Origin: an uncultured Oscillospiraceae bacterium
GTDB taxonomy: Bacteria; Bacillota; Clostridia; Oscillospirales; Ruminococcaceae
Assembly: GCA_910579545.1 (NCBI GenBank)
Contig: CAJTVI010000044.1
Coordinates: forward strand, 7,024 to 22,571
Length of the DNA: 15,548 nucleotides
Reading direction: 5' to 3'
Shown piece after piece: positions 1 to 7,841 of the stretch (its first letter is position 1; every line of letters begins with the position of its first letter). Position numbers and translations under genes: made by a program. The notes under the pieces are model-generated. The model did no database searches and was not told the origin of the DNA. It worked only from the letters and a program-made list of their open reading frames with translations.

Positions 1-927
1 GCGGCCGCCCGCCGGCGGGATGGGGGCGGGCTTTGGGGCCGGTTCTTCGGCCGGGTCCGGCCGGCTCTCCTGGCCAGCAAGGGGGATGGGCGCGGCGGCC
101 TTTGCGGCGGCCCCAGCCGGCGCGGGGGGCTTTGCCGGGGCCGCGCGGCCCTTATTGGTCAGCGGGATGGGCACCGCCGGCTTGGCCGGGGGCGCGGGGG
201 GCTTTGCGGGGGCAAGGGGCAGGGGGACCTTGTCCAGCGGCAGGCCGTCCTCCCCTTGCGCGGCGTCCGCCGGGGCGGCGCTTTGGGCGCGGCGCCCGGG
301 CGCCGCGGGCTCAAACAGCTCCTGCGGCAGCGGCTCCTCCCCTTTGCGCAGGGCCTTTTTGCGCTGCTGCTGGGCGGCCTGGCGCATCTCCTGGCAAACC
401 ATCTCCATGGCGGCGCAGTCCTCAGGCTGGTCGGTGACGCTCTTGCCGTAGTGGGCCAGCAGCACCTCGCCGCTGGGAGCCACCAGCAGGGTGAGCGGCA
501 TCTGCTGGGCGGTCTCCTTGGATTCGTGATACCCCTGCTTTTCGGCCTCCTTTAAGATGCGCAGCCCCTCCCAGGAGAGGGTGCGCATCCGGCCTCGCAG
601 GCGGGGGATCTCGAAGTATTCGTACAGGGCGCCCTCGGCGTCGCAGATCACCGGGTAGGGCATGGTGCCCTTGGGCAGGTGGGGGCCGATGGTCTCGGGG
701 CGGGTTTGCACCACGCAGACCAGCCGGGCGCTGTACAGCTCCCGGATGCTCTGGGCATACCGCACGATATAATGCCGGGTAAACGGATGGCCGAAATTGC
801 GCAGGAACACCATAAACAGCGGCCGCTCGTCCGCTTCCAGCAGGGCGTAAAAGCTGTTTTGCGGCTCGTAGGGGGTGTCGTAGGAAAATTCGGGCATATG
901 GTCCCCGGGATGCAGGCGATGCTTCAC
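1..927 (-). CDS. Redoxin (AhpC/TSA-like) fold protein without catalytic Cys, Pro/Ala-rich tail; 3' end missing
   Basis: The frame stays open from GTG at 927 to the window edge (309 codons, no stop), so the C-terminus is missing. The start is chosen because AAAGGAGA lies 7 bases upstream. Residues 1-180 look like a thioredoxin-fold, AhpC/TSA-like domain: a beta strand leading into FLRNFGHPFTRHY at 41-53, then YPVICDAEGALYEYF at 91-105 and MPLTLLVAPSGEVLLAHYG at 143-161. Family members usually carry Cys in the GCPFCR-type motif; here those positions are His47 and Thr50, so peroxidase or disulfide chemistry at that site is unlikely. Residues 185-309 are low complexity, with KPPAP and PIPL blocks recurring at 242-246/267-271 and 253-256/280-283. 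The gene has its own promoter at 1037-1064. No signal peptide is visible, so it is probably cytoplasmic. The fold assignment is from motif resemblance; the function is unknown. Confidence 0.72.
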   Translation of the reverse strand, partial: MKHRLHPGDHMPEFSYDTPYEPQNSFYALLEADERPLFMVFLRNFGHPFTRHYIVRYAQSIRELYSARLVCVVQTRPETIGPHLPKGTMPYPVICDAEGALYEYFEIPRLRGRMRTLSWEGLRILKEAEKQGYHESKETAQQMPLTLLVAPSGEVLLAHYGKSVTDQPEDCAAMEMVCQEMRQAAQQQRKKALRKGEEPLPQELFEPAAPGRRAQSAAPADAAQGEDGLPLDKVPLPLAPAKPPAPPAKPAVPIPLTNKGRAAPAKPPAPAGAAAKAAAPIPLAGQESRPDPAEEPAPKPAPIPPAGGR

Positions 928-1278
928 AAAACGATCTCCTTTGGCTGTGGAATCTCAAGAGCCGCGGGGCGGGTCCTGGCCGCTGGCCCGCGGGGGCAAA
1001 CAGGATACAACAAAAACGCGCGGGGGGTTATTCCATATTCTACACGATTTGCGCGGCCTGTCAACCAAGCTGCAAAAATTGGGAGCCCTCATTGCAAGGG
1101 TTTTGCCGGCCCAGGCCGGGCGCGGGGGGCCTTGGAAAGGCTTTCGGGGCAGGGGCCTGCTGCCTTTCGAGACTCTCCCCCACCCCCGGCTTTAGCCCTC
1201 TAAACCTCCTTGAAATGGACACTCCCATAAAAATTGGGAGCGCCCGAACCGCGGAAAGGGGCGCGGCGCAAGAGCCGC
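928..1278. other. 351-bp gene-free gap between the glycan operon end and the redoxin-like gene
   Basis: This gap holds the redoxin-gene promoter (1037-1064), a 13-bp direct repeat AAAAATTGGGAGC at 1074-1086 and 1229-1241, a hairpin with 7-bp arms GAAAGGC/GCCTTTC at 1135-1168, and a 6-bp-stem hairpin CTCCCA/TGGGAG at 1222-1240. None of the hairpins is followed by a convincing T-run in the minus direction, so I could not place a terminator for the glycan operon. I see no coding frame that deserves a call. Confidence 0.6.
1037..1064 (-). promoter_or_regulatory. Sigma-A-type promoter of the redoxin-like gene
   Basis: On the minus strand, TTGACA (1064-1059) and TAGAAT (1042-1037) are separated by 16 bases. 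The predicted transcript would start near 1030 and have about a 100-base leader before the GTG at 927. The perfect -35 box makes this one of the clearest promoters in the window. Confidence 0.75.
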
Positions 1279-2454
1279 CTATTGCAGGGCGGCGGTGCCG
1301 CTCTGGCCGGCCAGCACCGCGTGCATGCCGGGGAAGAACTTGGCGATGCCGCTGCCCTTGCAGTGCAAACCGTCGTAAAAATCCTCGCCGGTAAGGCCGA
1401 GGGACTCAGCGTCGTAAGAGCCGTAGAGGGGGATATGGTTTTTTGCAGCGTACTCCCGCAGCCAGGGCTCCACCGCAAAAAAGCCGTTGTAGCACTGCTG
1501 CTCGGCCTGGGTCTGGCTCATTACATAATAGGCCAGCGGATGGTAGGGCACCAGCACAAACACAAAGTTGACCCCATTTTGCCGGCCGTACCGGATGAAC
1601 TCGTCAAAGAGGGCAAGCTTATCCGGCGGCAGGGCGTCAAAATCGTTGAGCCGAAGGGCGGTGCCCCCCTGCTCCACCGCCAAAAGCTCGACCTCGTCGT
1701 GGGTGTAGGCGCGCATTTCGCGGGTATACACCACGCTGCCGTCGCTGCGCTTGACCTCGGTGTCCTGCTGCCAGAGTTCGGCCCCGGCAACCGTGATGGG
1801 GTGCTCCTCGCTGCCGGTATCCCGGGAGGCCCAGGCAATATTGCCCTGGAAATACGCCGGGTCCAGCAGCACGTCCCACACCTCCACCGGGTCGGGCGCG
1901 TCGTATTCGCTCTGGCGGCCCAGCGCCTCGCTGAGGAACTCCTCGTACAATTCGGCGTCCGCCCGGATGTCCAGCGCCTCGGGGCTGGGGCTGAAGATCC
2001 AGGGGTCGATGCCGAGGATGACGTTTTGGGGGGCCTTGCCCTCCCGGATAAAGAGGTAGAGGGTGCTCATGACGTCCCGCACGTCCGCCCCGATCATGCC
2101 GGCGTTGAAAAAGCCGCCCGCATCCGCATCCGCCACCGAGCGGTCCATCTGCAAAATGCGGCTGGAGCCAAGGGCCACGGTGCCAAGGGGGGCATCGCTT
2201 GGCAGGTTTTGCACATAGAGCCGCACGATCTGCCGCTCATCCATCTTTTCGTAGTTGGAGAGGTCCTGCCCGGCCAGCAGCGCTTCGGCCACCTCCCGCT
2301 CGAACTGGTCCCCCTGGAAGTAGCCGCTGCGGTCCACCGTGTAGTTGACATAGACCATCAAAAACAGCACCGGCCCGGCCAGCAGCACGGCCTTGAGCGC
2401 CGCCTCAAGATACCGCAGTATAAAAAGGGCCGCCTGTTTTACCCGTTTCCACAT
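1279..2454 (-). CDS. Membrane-anchored SGNH/DltD-like protein, partner of MBOAT acyltransferase
   Basis: The protein has 391 residues. A cytoplasmic N-terminus and one membrane segment (about 21-38) are followed by an extracytoplasmic domain. It carries the SGNH-type elements seen in DltD and AlgX/AlgJ-like proteins: GSSR with the candidate nucleophile at Ser97/Ser98, an N-A-G-M turn at 117-120, and a C-terminal D-G-L-H motif with Asp361 and His364. Such proteins act with MBOAT proteins to place acetyl or other acyl groups on exported polymers. It begins 15 bases after the MBOAT stop codon, with a GGGGGG-rich ribosome site 9 bases before the ATG, and it is the last gene of the operon. The donor and acceptor cannot be read from the sequence; O-acetylation of a surface glycan is the most likely role. 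The family call is fairly secure, the substrate is inference. Confidence 0.85.
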   Translation of the reverse strand: MWKRVKQAALFILRYLEAALKAVLLAGPVLFLMVYVNYTVDRSGYFQGDQFEREVAEALLAGQDLSNYEKMDERQIVRLYVQNLPSDAPLGTVALGSSRILQMDRSVADADAGGFFNAGMIGADVRDVMSTLYLFIREGKAPQNVILGIDPWIFSPSPEALDIRADAELYEEFLSEALGRQSEYDAPDPVEVWDVLLDPAYFQGNIAWASRDTGSEEHPITVAGAELWQQDTEVKRSDGSVVYTREMRAYTHDEVELLAVEQGGTALRLNDFDALPPDKLALFDEFIRYGRQNGVNFVFVLVPYHPLAYYVMSQTQAEQQCYNGFFAVEPWLREYAAKNHIPLYGSYDAESLGLTGEDFYDGLHCKGSGIAKFFPGMHAVLAGQSGTAALQ

Positions 2455-2469
2455 TGCACCGCGCCCCCC

Positions 2470-3948
2470 TTAGTACTGCTGGTAGATAAAGGCCGACTGG
2501 CCAAACGCGCCAAAAAACAGCAGCAGCAGGCACAGCGCGTAGTACACCGGCCAGCGCACAAAAAACCACTGCCGCCGGAACCACCCGGCCACCGGGCCGC
2601 GCGCCTCCACCAGGGCCACAAACAGCCCGGCCAGGGCCAGCATGCCGGCGGTGGCCCCATTGAGCCCCAGCCGCGCAAAGCCGCCGCCCAGGCTGGCCAG
2701 CCCGCCCGCAAACGCCTGGCCCCAGCCCGAAAACATGCCGCCGTACACCGTTAGGGGTTTTGCGCCGTACAGCTCGCAGGCAAAAAACACGATGCAGATG
2801 GTAAACAGCAGGTAGACGCAGCAGCGCTGCACCGCGGTTTTTACCAGCTTGCTGCGGTAGAGGGGGTTGCGCTTTGCCAGCCTGCGCCGCCACCGCGCGG
2901 TGGCCTTGCCCACGACCAGGAACAGCCCATTGAGCACCCCCCATACAACATACCCCACCCCCGCGCCGTGCCACAGCCCGCTGATGGGAAAGATGATGAA
3001 CACATTGAACCAGCCCTGAAGCTTGCCAAGGGCCCCGGACGCGCCCCGGTTGTAAAAGGAAAGGGGGGTAAAGATATAATCCCGGAACCAGCTGGTAAGG
3101 CTGATGTGCCAGCGGTTCCACAGTTCGGTGTAGCTGCAGGCGGCAAAGGGGCGGTCAAAGTTTTCCAGCAGGTCAACGCCCAGCATCTGCGCGCCGCCGA
3201 TGGCAATGTCGCAGCAGCCCGAAAAATCCATGTACAGCTGATAGCTGAACAGCAAACTGGCCGCCGCAAGGTACGGCCCGGCACAGCTGCCCGCCGTTTG
3301 GTACACCGCCCGCACAAAAACGGCCAGATTATCGGCAATGACCATTTTTTTGACATAGCCCCACAGCACCCGGGCCGCGCCGCCCGCGGCGCGGCTGTAA
3401 TCAAAGGGGCGCGGGGCGGTAAGCTGGGGCAGCAGATGCTGCTTGCGCTCGATGGGGCCGGTAAAGATGCAGGGGAAAAAGCTTACAAACAGCGCGTAGG
3501 TAAGCGGGTTTTTCTCCGGCTCCGCCTGGTGCTGGTAAACGTCGATGACATAGCCGAGGCTTTGGAAGGTAAAGTACGAGAGCCCCAGCGGCGCAATAAG
3601 GTCGGGGCCGGCAGCGGCGGGCCGGCCGGTAAGCCCCGCCCAGATGCCGCCAAAAAAGCCGGCGTACTTATAAAAGAACAAAATGCCAAGGCAGGCGGCG
3701 AGCGCCAGCAGCAAAAAGCCGCGCCTTGCCCAAACGCTGGAAAGCCGGCCAATGGCCAGCCCCGCCGCCCAGGTAACAAGGGTGGCGGCGATCAAAAGCA
3801 CCACCAAACGCGCGTTTTGCGGCTGGTACAGGTAAAAGGCATAGCTTGCCAGGAGCAAAAAATACGGCTTTGCCAGCCGGGGCACCAGATAGTAGACCGC
3901 CGTGACCCCGGCCAGAAAGCCAATAAAGATACTGCTGTTAAACGGCAT
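2470..3948 (-). CDS. MBOAT family membrane-bound O-acyltransferase (AlgI/DltB-like)
   Basis: The protein has 492 residues, the usual length for this family. The ATG at 3948 is preceded by AAAGGGGG 7 bases upstream; an upstream open extension runs through the intergenic gap and is not used. Hydrophobic segments fill most of the chain. Family landmarks are PLGLSYFTFQSLGYVIDVY (120-138), FFPCIFTGPIER (157-168), QLYMDFSGCCDIAIG (237-251), LWNRWHISLTSWFRDYIFTPL (277-297) and SGLWHGAG (323-330), in which His327 is the conserved catalytic histidine and His281 the second conserved one. MBOAT proteins of the AlgI/DltB group move an acyl group across the membrane to an extracellular polymer, usually with a separate SGNH protein, which here is the next gene. 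Together they form a two-gene acylation module at the end of the capEFG operon, which suggests that the product glycan is O-acylated. Confidence 0.95.
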   Translation of the reverse strand: MPFNSSIFIGFLAGVTAVYYLVPRLAKPYFLLLASYAFYLYQPQNARLVVLLIAATLVTWAAGLAIGRLSSVWARRGFLLLALAACLGILFFYKYAGFFGGIWAGLTGRPAAAGPDLIAPLGLSYFTFQSLGYVIDVYQHQAEPEKNPLTYALFVSFFPCIFTGPIERKQHLLPQLTAPRPFDYSRAAGGAARVLWGYVKKMVIADNLAVFVRAVYQTAGSCAGPYLAAASLLFSYQLYMDFSGCCDIAIGGAQMLGVDLLENFDRPFAACSYTELWNRWHISLTSWFRDYIFTPLSFYNRGASGALGKLQGWFNVFIIFPISGLWHGAGVGYVVWGVLNGLFLVVGKATARWRRRLAKRNPLYRSKLVKTAVQRCCVYLLFTICIVFFACELYGAKPLTVYGGMFSGWGQAFAGGLASLGGGFARLGLNGATAGMLALAGLFVALVEARGPVAGWFRRQWFFVRWPVYYALCLLLLFFGAFGQSAFIYQQY

Positions 3949-4015
3949 TGCCCTGCCCCCTTTGTTGTGGAGTAGCCCCGCGGCAAAAAGGCGCCCGACC
4001 GGCTGATTTGCCGGT

Positions 4016-4459
4016 TTATTCGCTTTGGGGCGGCCGCGGCCCGGCGGGCGATTTCGGCCCGGCAGGCTGGGCGGCGGGCGGCTGGGCATCGGCCGGCTGG
4101 GCGCCGGCAAGCTGCTGCTCCAGCTGGCGCACCCGTTTTTCGAGGATGGCGTTGGCCTGGGCCAGCCGCTTGATCCGCTCGGCAAAATCGCTTACCGCCG
4201 CGCTCAGCGAGAGCAGCACCAGCAGCACAAAGCAGAACAGCAGGGTAAACACCACGTTGACCGGCATGACCATGTGCAGGTATTCCCGCAGGACATACAC
4301 AATATATGGGCAGGCCGCAAACACCACCAGCACCCCGCCCGAGGCCAGCCAGACCAGGCTGAACCGCACGCTGAGCCGCCCGGTTTTGAGCAGGAAAAAG
4401 ATGAGCAAAAGATACACCGCCGCGCCCAGCAGCAGCATGTATCGCAGGGATTCGGGCAT
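4016..4459 (-). CDS. DUF2304 family small membrane protein
   Basis: The protein has 147 residues, with three predicted membrane segments at about 5-24, 33-55 and 67-88. A short coiled-coil-like helix follows at 90-119 (heptad-spaced Leu/Ala/Ile, charged), then a Pro/Ala-rich tail at 120-147. This layout and the conserved R-L-S-x-x-F-x-L-x-W segment after the first helix fit DUF2304. Genes of this family often sit next to DPM1-like GT2 glycosyltransferases, as here. The start is ATG with AAGGAGG 9 bases upstream, 113 bases after the GT2 gene. I infer that it anchors or assists the soluble GT2 at the membrane; no catalytic motif is visible. The tail is longer and more proline-rich than I would expect for the family. 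Confidence 0.8.
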   Translation of the reverse strand: MPESLRYMLLLGAAVYLLLIFFLLKTGRLSVRFSLVWLASGGVLVVFAACPYIVYVLREYLHMVMPVNVVFTLLFCFVLLVLLSLSAAVSDFAERIKRLAQANAILEKRVRQLEQQLAGAQPADAQPPAAQPAGPKSPAGPRPPQSE

Positions 4460-4572
4460 AAGGCGCCCCCTCCTTTTTTGGGTTGTTTGAGCGCCGCGCA
4501 GGGCGGGAAGGTTTTGGGCCCGGGCTGGTTTTTTTATTCCGGAGCGGACACTGTGCAGCCCACCGGCCCGGT

Positions 4573-5280
4573 TTACCGATCCTTACGGCCGGAGAGCCGC
4601 ACGATCACCAGCGAGATGGAAACCTTGATCATAAAATAGACGCTTTTGAGGGCATTGATGCTGGAAACGCCCCCCTGCCGCTCGGCCATGACCACCGGCA
4701 CCTCGCCCACCCGGCAGCCGTGCTGCACCGCCATGACGATGGCCTCGGGCTCGGGGTAGTCCTGCGCGTAGTGGCTGGCAAAAAAGGCGATGAGCTTTTT
4801 GCCGCAGGCCCTGAAACCGCTGGTCACATCCCGCACCCGCCGGCCGGTGAGCACAAAAATGAGCCCGCTCAAAAAGCTGATGCCCAGCCGCCGCATAAAG
4901 CTGCTTTGAAAGCCGTCTTTGGTGATAAACCGGCTGCCGATGCACATGTCCAGCTCATCCCTTGCCACCGGGCCGACTACCGATTGCAGGTAGGCGGGGT
5001 CGTGCTGGCCGTCGCCGTCCATCTGCACCGTGATGTCGTAGCCGTTCTGCCAGGCATAGCGGTAGCCGCACTGCATGCCGCCCCCAATGCCCAGGTTGAT
5101 GGGCAGGTCCAGGTAATTGCACCCCTCGGCGCTTAAGATCTCGGCGCTGCGGTCGGTAGAGCAGTCGTTGATCACAAGGTAGTCCGCCCAGGGGCAGCTT
5201 TCGCGCAGCCGGCGCACCACCGCGGCGATGTTTGCCTCCTCGTTGTAGCAGGGGATCAGTACCAGTATCTTCAGCGCCAT
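4573..5280 (-). CDS. GT2 family glycosyltransferase, dolichyl-phosphate mannose synthase (DPM1)-like
   Basis: The protein has 235 residues and a single GT-A domain. It opens with LVLIPCYNEEANI (6-18), followed by the nucleotide-site segment VINDCSTD and an INLGIGGG loop, then MDGDGQHDP, the DxD-type metal and nucleotide-binding motif. IGSRFI and DVTSGFRA follow, as in DPM1/DPG-synthase-like enzymes. These transfer a hexose from a nucleotide sugar to a polyprenyl phosphate on the cytoplasmic face of the membrane. The ATG at 5280 has GGAGGA 9 bases upstream and lies 5 bases after the GT4 stop, so the two are probably translationally coupled. There is no separate C-terminal membrane domain; the following DUF2304 gene may supply the anchor. 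The sugar cannot be deduced. It could also be a glycan-chain transferase, but the lipid-phosphate type is favoured. Confidence 0.9.
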   Translation of the reverse strand: MALKILVLIPCYNEEANIAAVVRRLRESCPWADYLVINDCSTDRSAEILSAEGCNYLDLPINLGIGGGMQCGYRYAWQNGYDITVQMDGDGQHDPAYLQSVVGPVARDELDMCIGSRFITKDGFQSSFMRRLGISFLSGLIFVLTGRRVRDVTSGFRACGKKLIAFFASHYAQDYPEPEAIVMAVQHGCRVGEVPVVMAERQGGVSSINALKSVYFMIKVSISLVIVRLSGRKDR

Positions 5281-5285
5281 GCGGG

Positions 5286-6557
5286 TTATTCCTCCGTTGG
5301 TGTAGTGGGGGGCAGCAAAAAATCCTCTAACTGCCGCAAAAGCTCGGCGCGGCGGTAGCGGCTTTGGTAGCAGGCAAAGGCCTTTTGGCCCAGCGCCGCC
5401 CGCTCGTCTGCCGTAAGGCGGCAGAGCGAGAGCATGTTGCCCGCAAGCCCCCTGACGTCGCAGGCGGCCGAGGCAAGGCCGCAGCCGGCTTGTTCCACCG
5501 CCGCGCGGCCCTCGCCGTCCATGCTGGCAAGGATGGGCTTTGCCGCCGCCATATAGCTGGCCAGCTTGGCCGGCACGGTAAGGCCAAGGTCCTCGCTGGC
5601 GTTCAGCGAAACCACCAGCGCGTCCGCCAGGGTGGTGTAGCGGGGCACCTGCTCCGGCGGCACGCTGCCGCAAAAGACCGCCGCGCCGCTCTGCACAAGG
5701 CCCAGTTCCTCGGCCAGCGCCTTGAGGGAAGCGCGGCTCATGCCGTCCCCCACCAAAAGCAGCCGCAGGGTTTGGCCGCCGGCCTCTTTGCGGGCCAGGG
5801 CCAGCGCCCGCAGCACGGTGTCAAGGCTCTGGGCCGGGCTGAAATTGCCGGTAAACACCAGGTTGAACCCACCCGCATACTGCGCGGCCAGCCCGGCATC
5901 CGGCTGGGGAACGGCGTAAAAATCCTCGCAGTACTGCGGGATCACCGCCACATCGCCCTCCGGCTTGCCGGTGCGCTCCAGCAGCCGCTTTTGCAAACTG
6001 CCGCTCATGGCGATCAGCCGGCCGGCCCGGCGGTAGTACCAGTCGCTCACCCGCCGGGCCACCCCCTGCCAGAGCCGGCTTTTGACCGGCAGCACGCTGT
6101 AGAGGTTTTCGGGCCAGAGGTCCAGCACATAGGTGGTGACCGGGACATGGTGCAGCCGCCCGTAAACAAGGGCGGGCAGGGCCATGAGCACCGGGCTGGT
6201 GTTGTAGCAAAAAACCGCGTCGTAAGGGCCTTTGACCCGCCCCAGGCTGAACAGGGCAAACAGCGGCCAGCTGACATAGTTTAAAAAGATCATCGGCCCG
6301 CTGTTGCCCCTGCGGGGGATCTCGCCCGCCCGCCAGACGCGCACCGGAGGCACTCCCGCCCGGGGTGCGGGCCGCTCCTCGTACCGGGGGCCGGTATACC
6401 GGTAGCCGGGGTACCATTCGCCCTTGGGGTAGTTGGGCAGCCCGCAGAGCACGTCTACGGCAATGCCGTCGGCCGTAAAGCCCTCAACAAGGTCGTTGAT
6501 GCGGAAATTTTCCGGCCAGTAATGCTGGGTAACCACCAAAACCCGCCGCTGCTTCAC
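5286..6557 (-). CDS. wbuB: GT4 family glycosyltransferase, WbuB-like (probable L-FucNAc transferase)
   Basis: The protein has 423 residues. It starts at GTG (6557), because the typical N-terminus RRVLVVTQHYWPENFRINDL begins there and GGGGAGG lies about 8 bases upstream; the open frame further upstream overlaps the intergenic gap. The GT-B fold is recognisable: an N-terminal acceptor domain with LPNYPKGEWYPGY, a linker with VYVLDLWPENLYS-like sequence, and a donor domain with NLVFTGNFSPAQSLDTVLRA, LLLVGDGM and LNASEDLGLTVPAKLASYMAAAKPILAS, the GT4 nucleotide-sugar segment. In Escherichia coli O26-type clusters, wbuB sits beside fnlABC and is assigned as the L-FucNAc transferase. Here the neighbours are the equivalent capEFG genes, so UDP-L-FucNAc is the likely donor. 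The family call rests on sequence, the donor on context. It is cytoplasmic or peripheral, and the fourth gene of the operon. Confidence 0.9.
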   Translation of the reverse strand: MKQRRVLVVTQHYWPENFRINDLVEGFTADGIAVDVLCGLPNYPKGEWYPGYRYTGPRYEERPAPRAGVPPVRVWRAGEIPRRGNSGPMIFLNYVSWPLFALFSLGRVKGPYDAVFCYNTSPVLMALPALVYGRLHHVPVTTYVLDLWPENLYSVLPVKSRLWQGVARRVSDWYYRRAGRLIAMSGSLQKRLLERTGKPEGDVAVIPQYCEDFYAVPQPDAGLAAQYAGGFNLVFTGNFSPAQSLDTVLRALALARKEAGGQTLRLLLVGDGMSRASLKALAEELGLVQSGAAVFCGSVPPEQVPRYTTLADALVVSLNASEDLGLTVPAKLASYMAAAKPILASMDGEGRAAVEQAGCGLASAACDVRGLAGNMLSLCRLTADERAALGQKAFACYQSRYRRAELLRQLEDFLLPPTTPTEE

Positions 6558-6630
6558 CGGGCCGCCCTCCCCTTTTTTGCGTTCAGAACGCCGTTTTTGC
6601 AAGGCCGCCGGGGGCAAAGCGCCGTTCAGC

Positions 6631-7770
6631 TTATCCCTTGCGCCAGACCATCTTGTTGACCACCCCAACATAGCTTTGGATGATCCTGACCACCTTGGCC
6701 GAAACGTCCTCGGTGTAATAAGGCACCGGGATGCCAAAATCGCCGTTTGCGTTCAGGGCCACGGCGGTTTCCACCGCCTGCACCACCCCGTCGCCCGCGA
6801 TGCCGGCCAGCACAAAGCAGCCCTTGTCCAGCGCCTCGGGCCGCTCGGTGCTGGTGCGGATGCAGACCGCCGGGAAGGGCCGGCCGATGCTGGTAAAAAA
6901 GCTGGATTCCTCCGGCAGGGTGCCGGAATCGCTCACCACGCAGAAGGCGTTCATCTGCAGGTGGTTGTAGTCGTGGAAGCCCAGCGGCTCGTGCAGCCGC
7001 ACCCGCTCGTCCAGCTTGAAGCCGCGGGCCTCGAGGAACTTTTTGCTGCGCGGGTGGCAGCTGTAGAGGATGGGCAGATCGTACCGCTCGGCCAGCCGGT
7101 TGATGCTGGTGAACAGGGAGGTAAAATTCTGCTCGGTGTCGATGTTTTCCTCCCGGTGGGCGCTGAGCAGCAGGTACTGCCCGGCCTTAAGGCCCAGCCG
7201 GTCCAGCACGTCGCTGGCGTCGATGGCGGCAAGGTTTGCGCGCAGCACCTCGGCCATGGGGCTGCCGGTCACATAGGTGCGCTCCTTGGCGGTGCCCTCG
7301 GCGTTGAGGTAGCGGCGCGCGTGCTCGGAGTAGCAGAGGTTTACATCCGCGATGTGGTCCACAATGCGGCGGTTGGTCTCCTCGGGCAGGCACTCGTCAA
7401 AGCAGCGGTTGCCCGCCTCCATGTGGAAGATGGGGATGTGCAGCCGCTTGGCCGCAATGGCCGAAAGGCAGCTGTTGGTGTCGCCCAGAATCAGCAGGGC
7501 GTCCGGCATGCGCTCGGCCAAAAGCTTATAGCTCTTGGCAATGATGTTGCCGATCGTTTCGCCAAGGTCGGCCCCCACCGCGTCCAGGTAGACGTCCGGC
7601 GCGCGCAGGCCCAGGTCCTCAAAAAAGATCTGGTTGAGGGTGTAATCGTAGTTCTGGCCGGTGTGCACCAGGGTCTGGTCAAAATACACATCGCACTTTT
7701 TGATCACGGCGCTCAGCCGGATGATCTCGGGCCGGGTGCCCACAATGGTCATCAGCTTCAGCTTGGACAT
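6631..7770 (-). CDS. capG: UDP-GlcNAc 2-epimerase family enzyme, CapG/FnlC type (UDP-L-FucNAc synthesis)
   Basis: The protein has 379 residues, the normal length for non-hydrolysing WecB-type epimerases. Motifs run in order: GTRPEIIRLS (11-20), HTGQNYDYTLNQIFF (36-50), LILGDTNS (93-100, Asp97), HMEAGNRCFDECLPEETNRRIVDH (116-139, Glu118 and Glu131), TGSPMAE (168-174), LLSAHREENID (201-211, His205), CHPRSKKFLE (238-247) and VVSDSGTLPEES (278-289). In the S. aureus CapE-CapF-CapG pathway, this enzyme turns UDP-2-acetamido-2,6-dideoxy-L-talose into UDP-L-FucNAc. The GNRCFDECLPEE wording resembles the CapG/FnlC branch more than WecB/MnaA, and the position directly after capF supports that. It starts with ATG and AAGGAG 10 bases upstream. 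The alternative is a plain WecB making UDP-ManNAc, which is less likely in this context. Confidence 0.93.
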   Translation of the reverse strand: MSKLKLMTIVGTRPEIIRLSAVIKKCDVYFDQTLVHTGQNYDYTLNQIFFEDLGLRAPDVYLDAVGADLGETIGNIIAKSYKLLAERMPDALLILGDTNSCLSAIAAKRLHIPIFHMEAGNRCFDECLPEETNRRIVDHIADVNLCYSEHARRYLNAEGTAKERTYVTGSPMAEVLRANLAAIDASDVLDRLGLKAGQYLLLSAHREENIDTEQNFTSLFTSINRLAERYDLPILYSCHPRSKKFLEARGFKLDERVRLHEPLGFHDYNHLQMNAFCVVSDSGTLPEESSFFTSIGRPFPAVCIRTSTERPEALDKGCFVLAGIAGDGVVQAVETAVALNANGDFGIPVPYYTEDVSAKVVRIIQSYVGVVNKMVWRKG

Positions 7771-7841
7771 CTCACACTCGCTCCTTATCAGCGCTTGATG
7801 GATCTGGCAGCGGCCCCGCGGGGCCCTGCCCTTTTTGCCGC

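Noticed and set aside
422..958. Minus-strand frame starting at 958 overlapping the redoxin-like gene
   Set aside because: It is Arg/Pro/Ala-rich without motifs and out of frame with the redoxin-like frame, which has a ribosome site, promoter and recognisable fold elements.
1200..1478. Minus-strand frame ending in NFYGSVHFKEV downstream of the SGNH gene
   Set aside because: Most of it is an out-of-frame shadow of the SGNH gene. The last residues looked like a possible transposase tail, but I cannot tie them to any family.
1234..2754. Plus-strand open frame of 506 codons opposite the SGNH and MBOAT genes
   Set aside because: It is the antisense of two well-supported genes. The translation is rich in His, Gln, Gly and Pro without family motifs, a common shadow in GC-rich DNA.
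3998..4015. Hairpin ACCGGC/GCCGGT just after the DUF2304 stop, as a terminator inside the operon
   Set aside because: The short T-run lies 8 bases beyond the stem in the minus direction, and the MBOAT gene follows closely without its own promoter, so termination is not supported.
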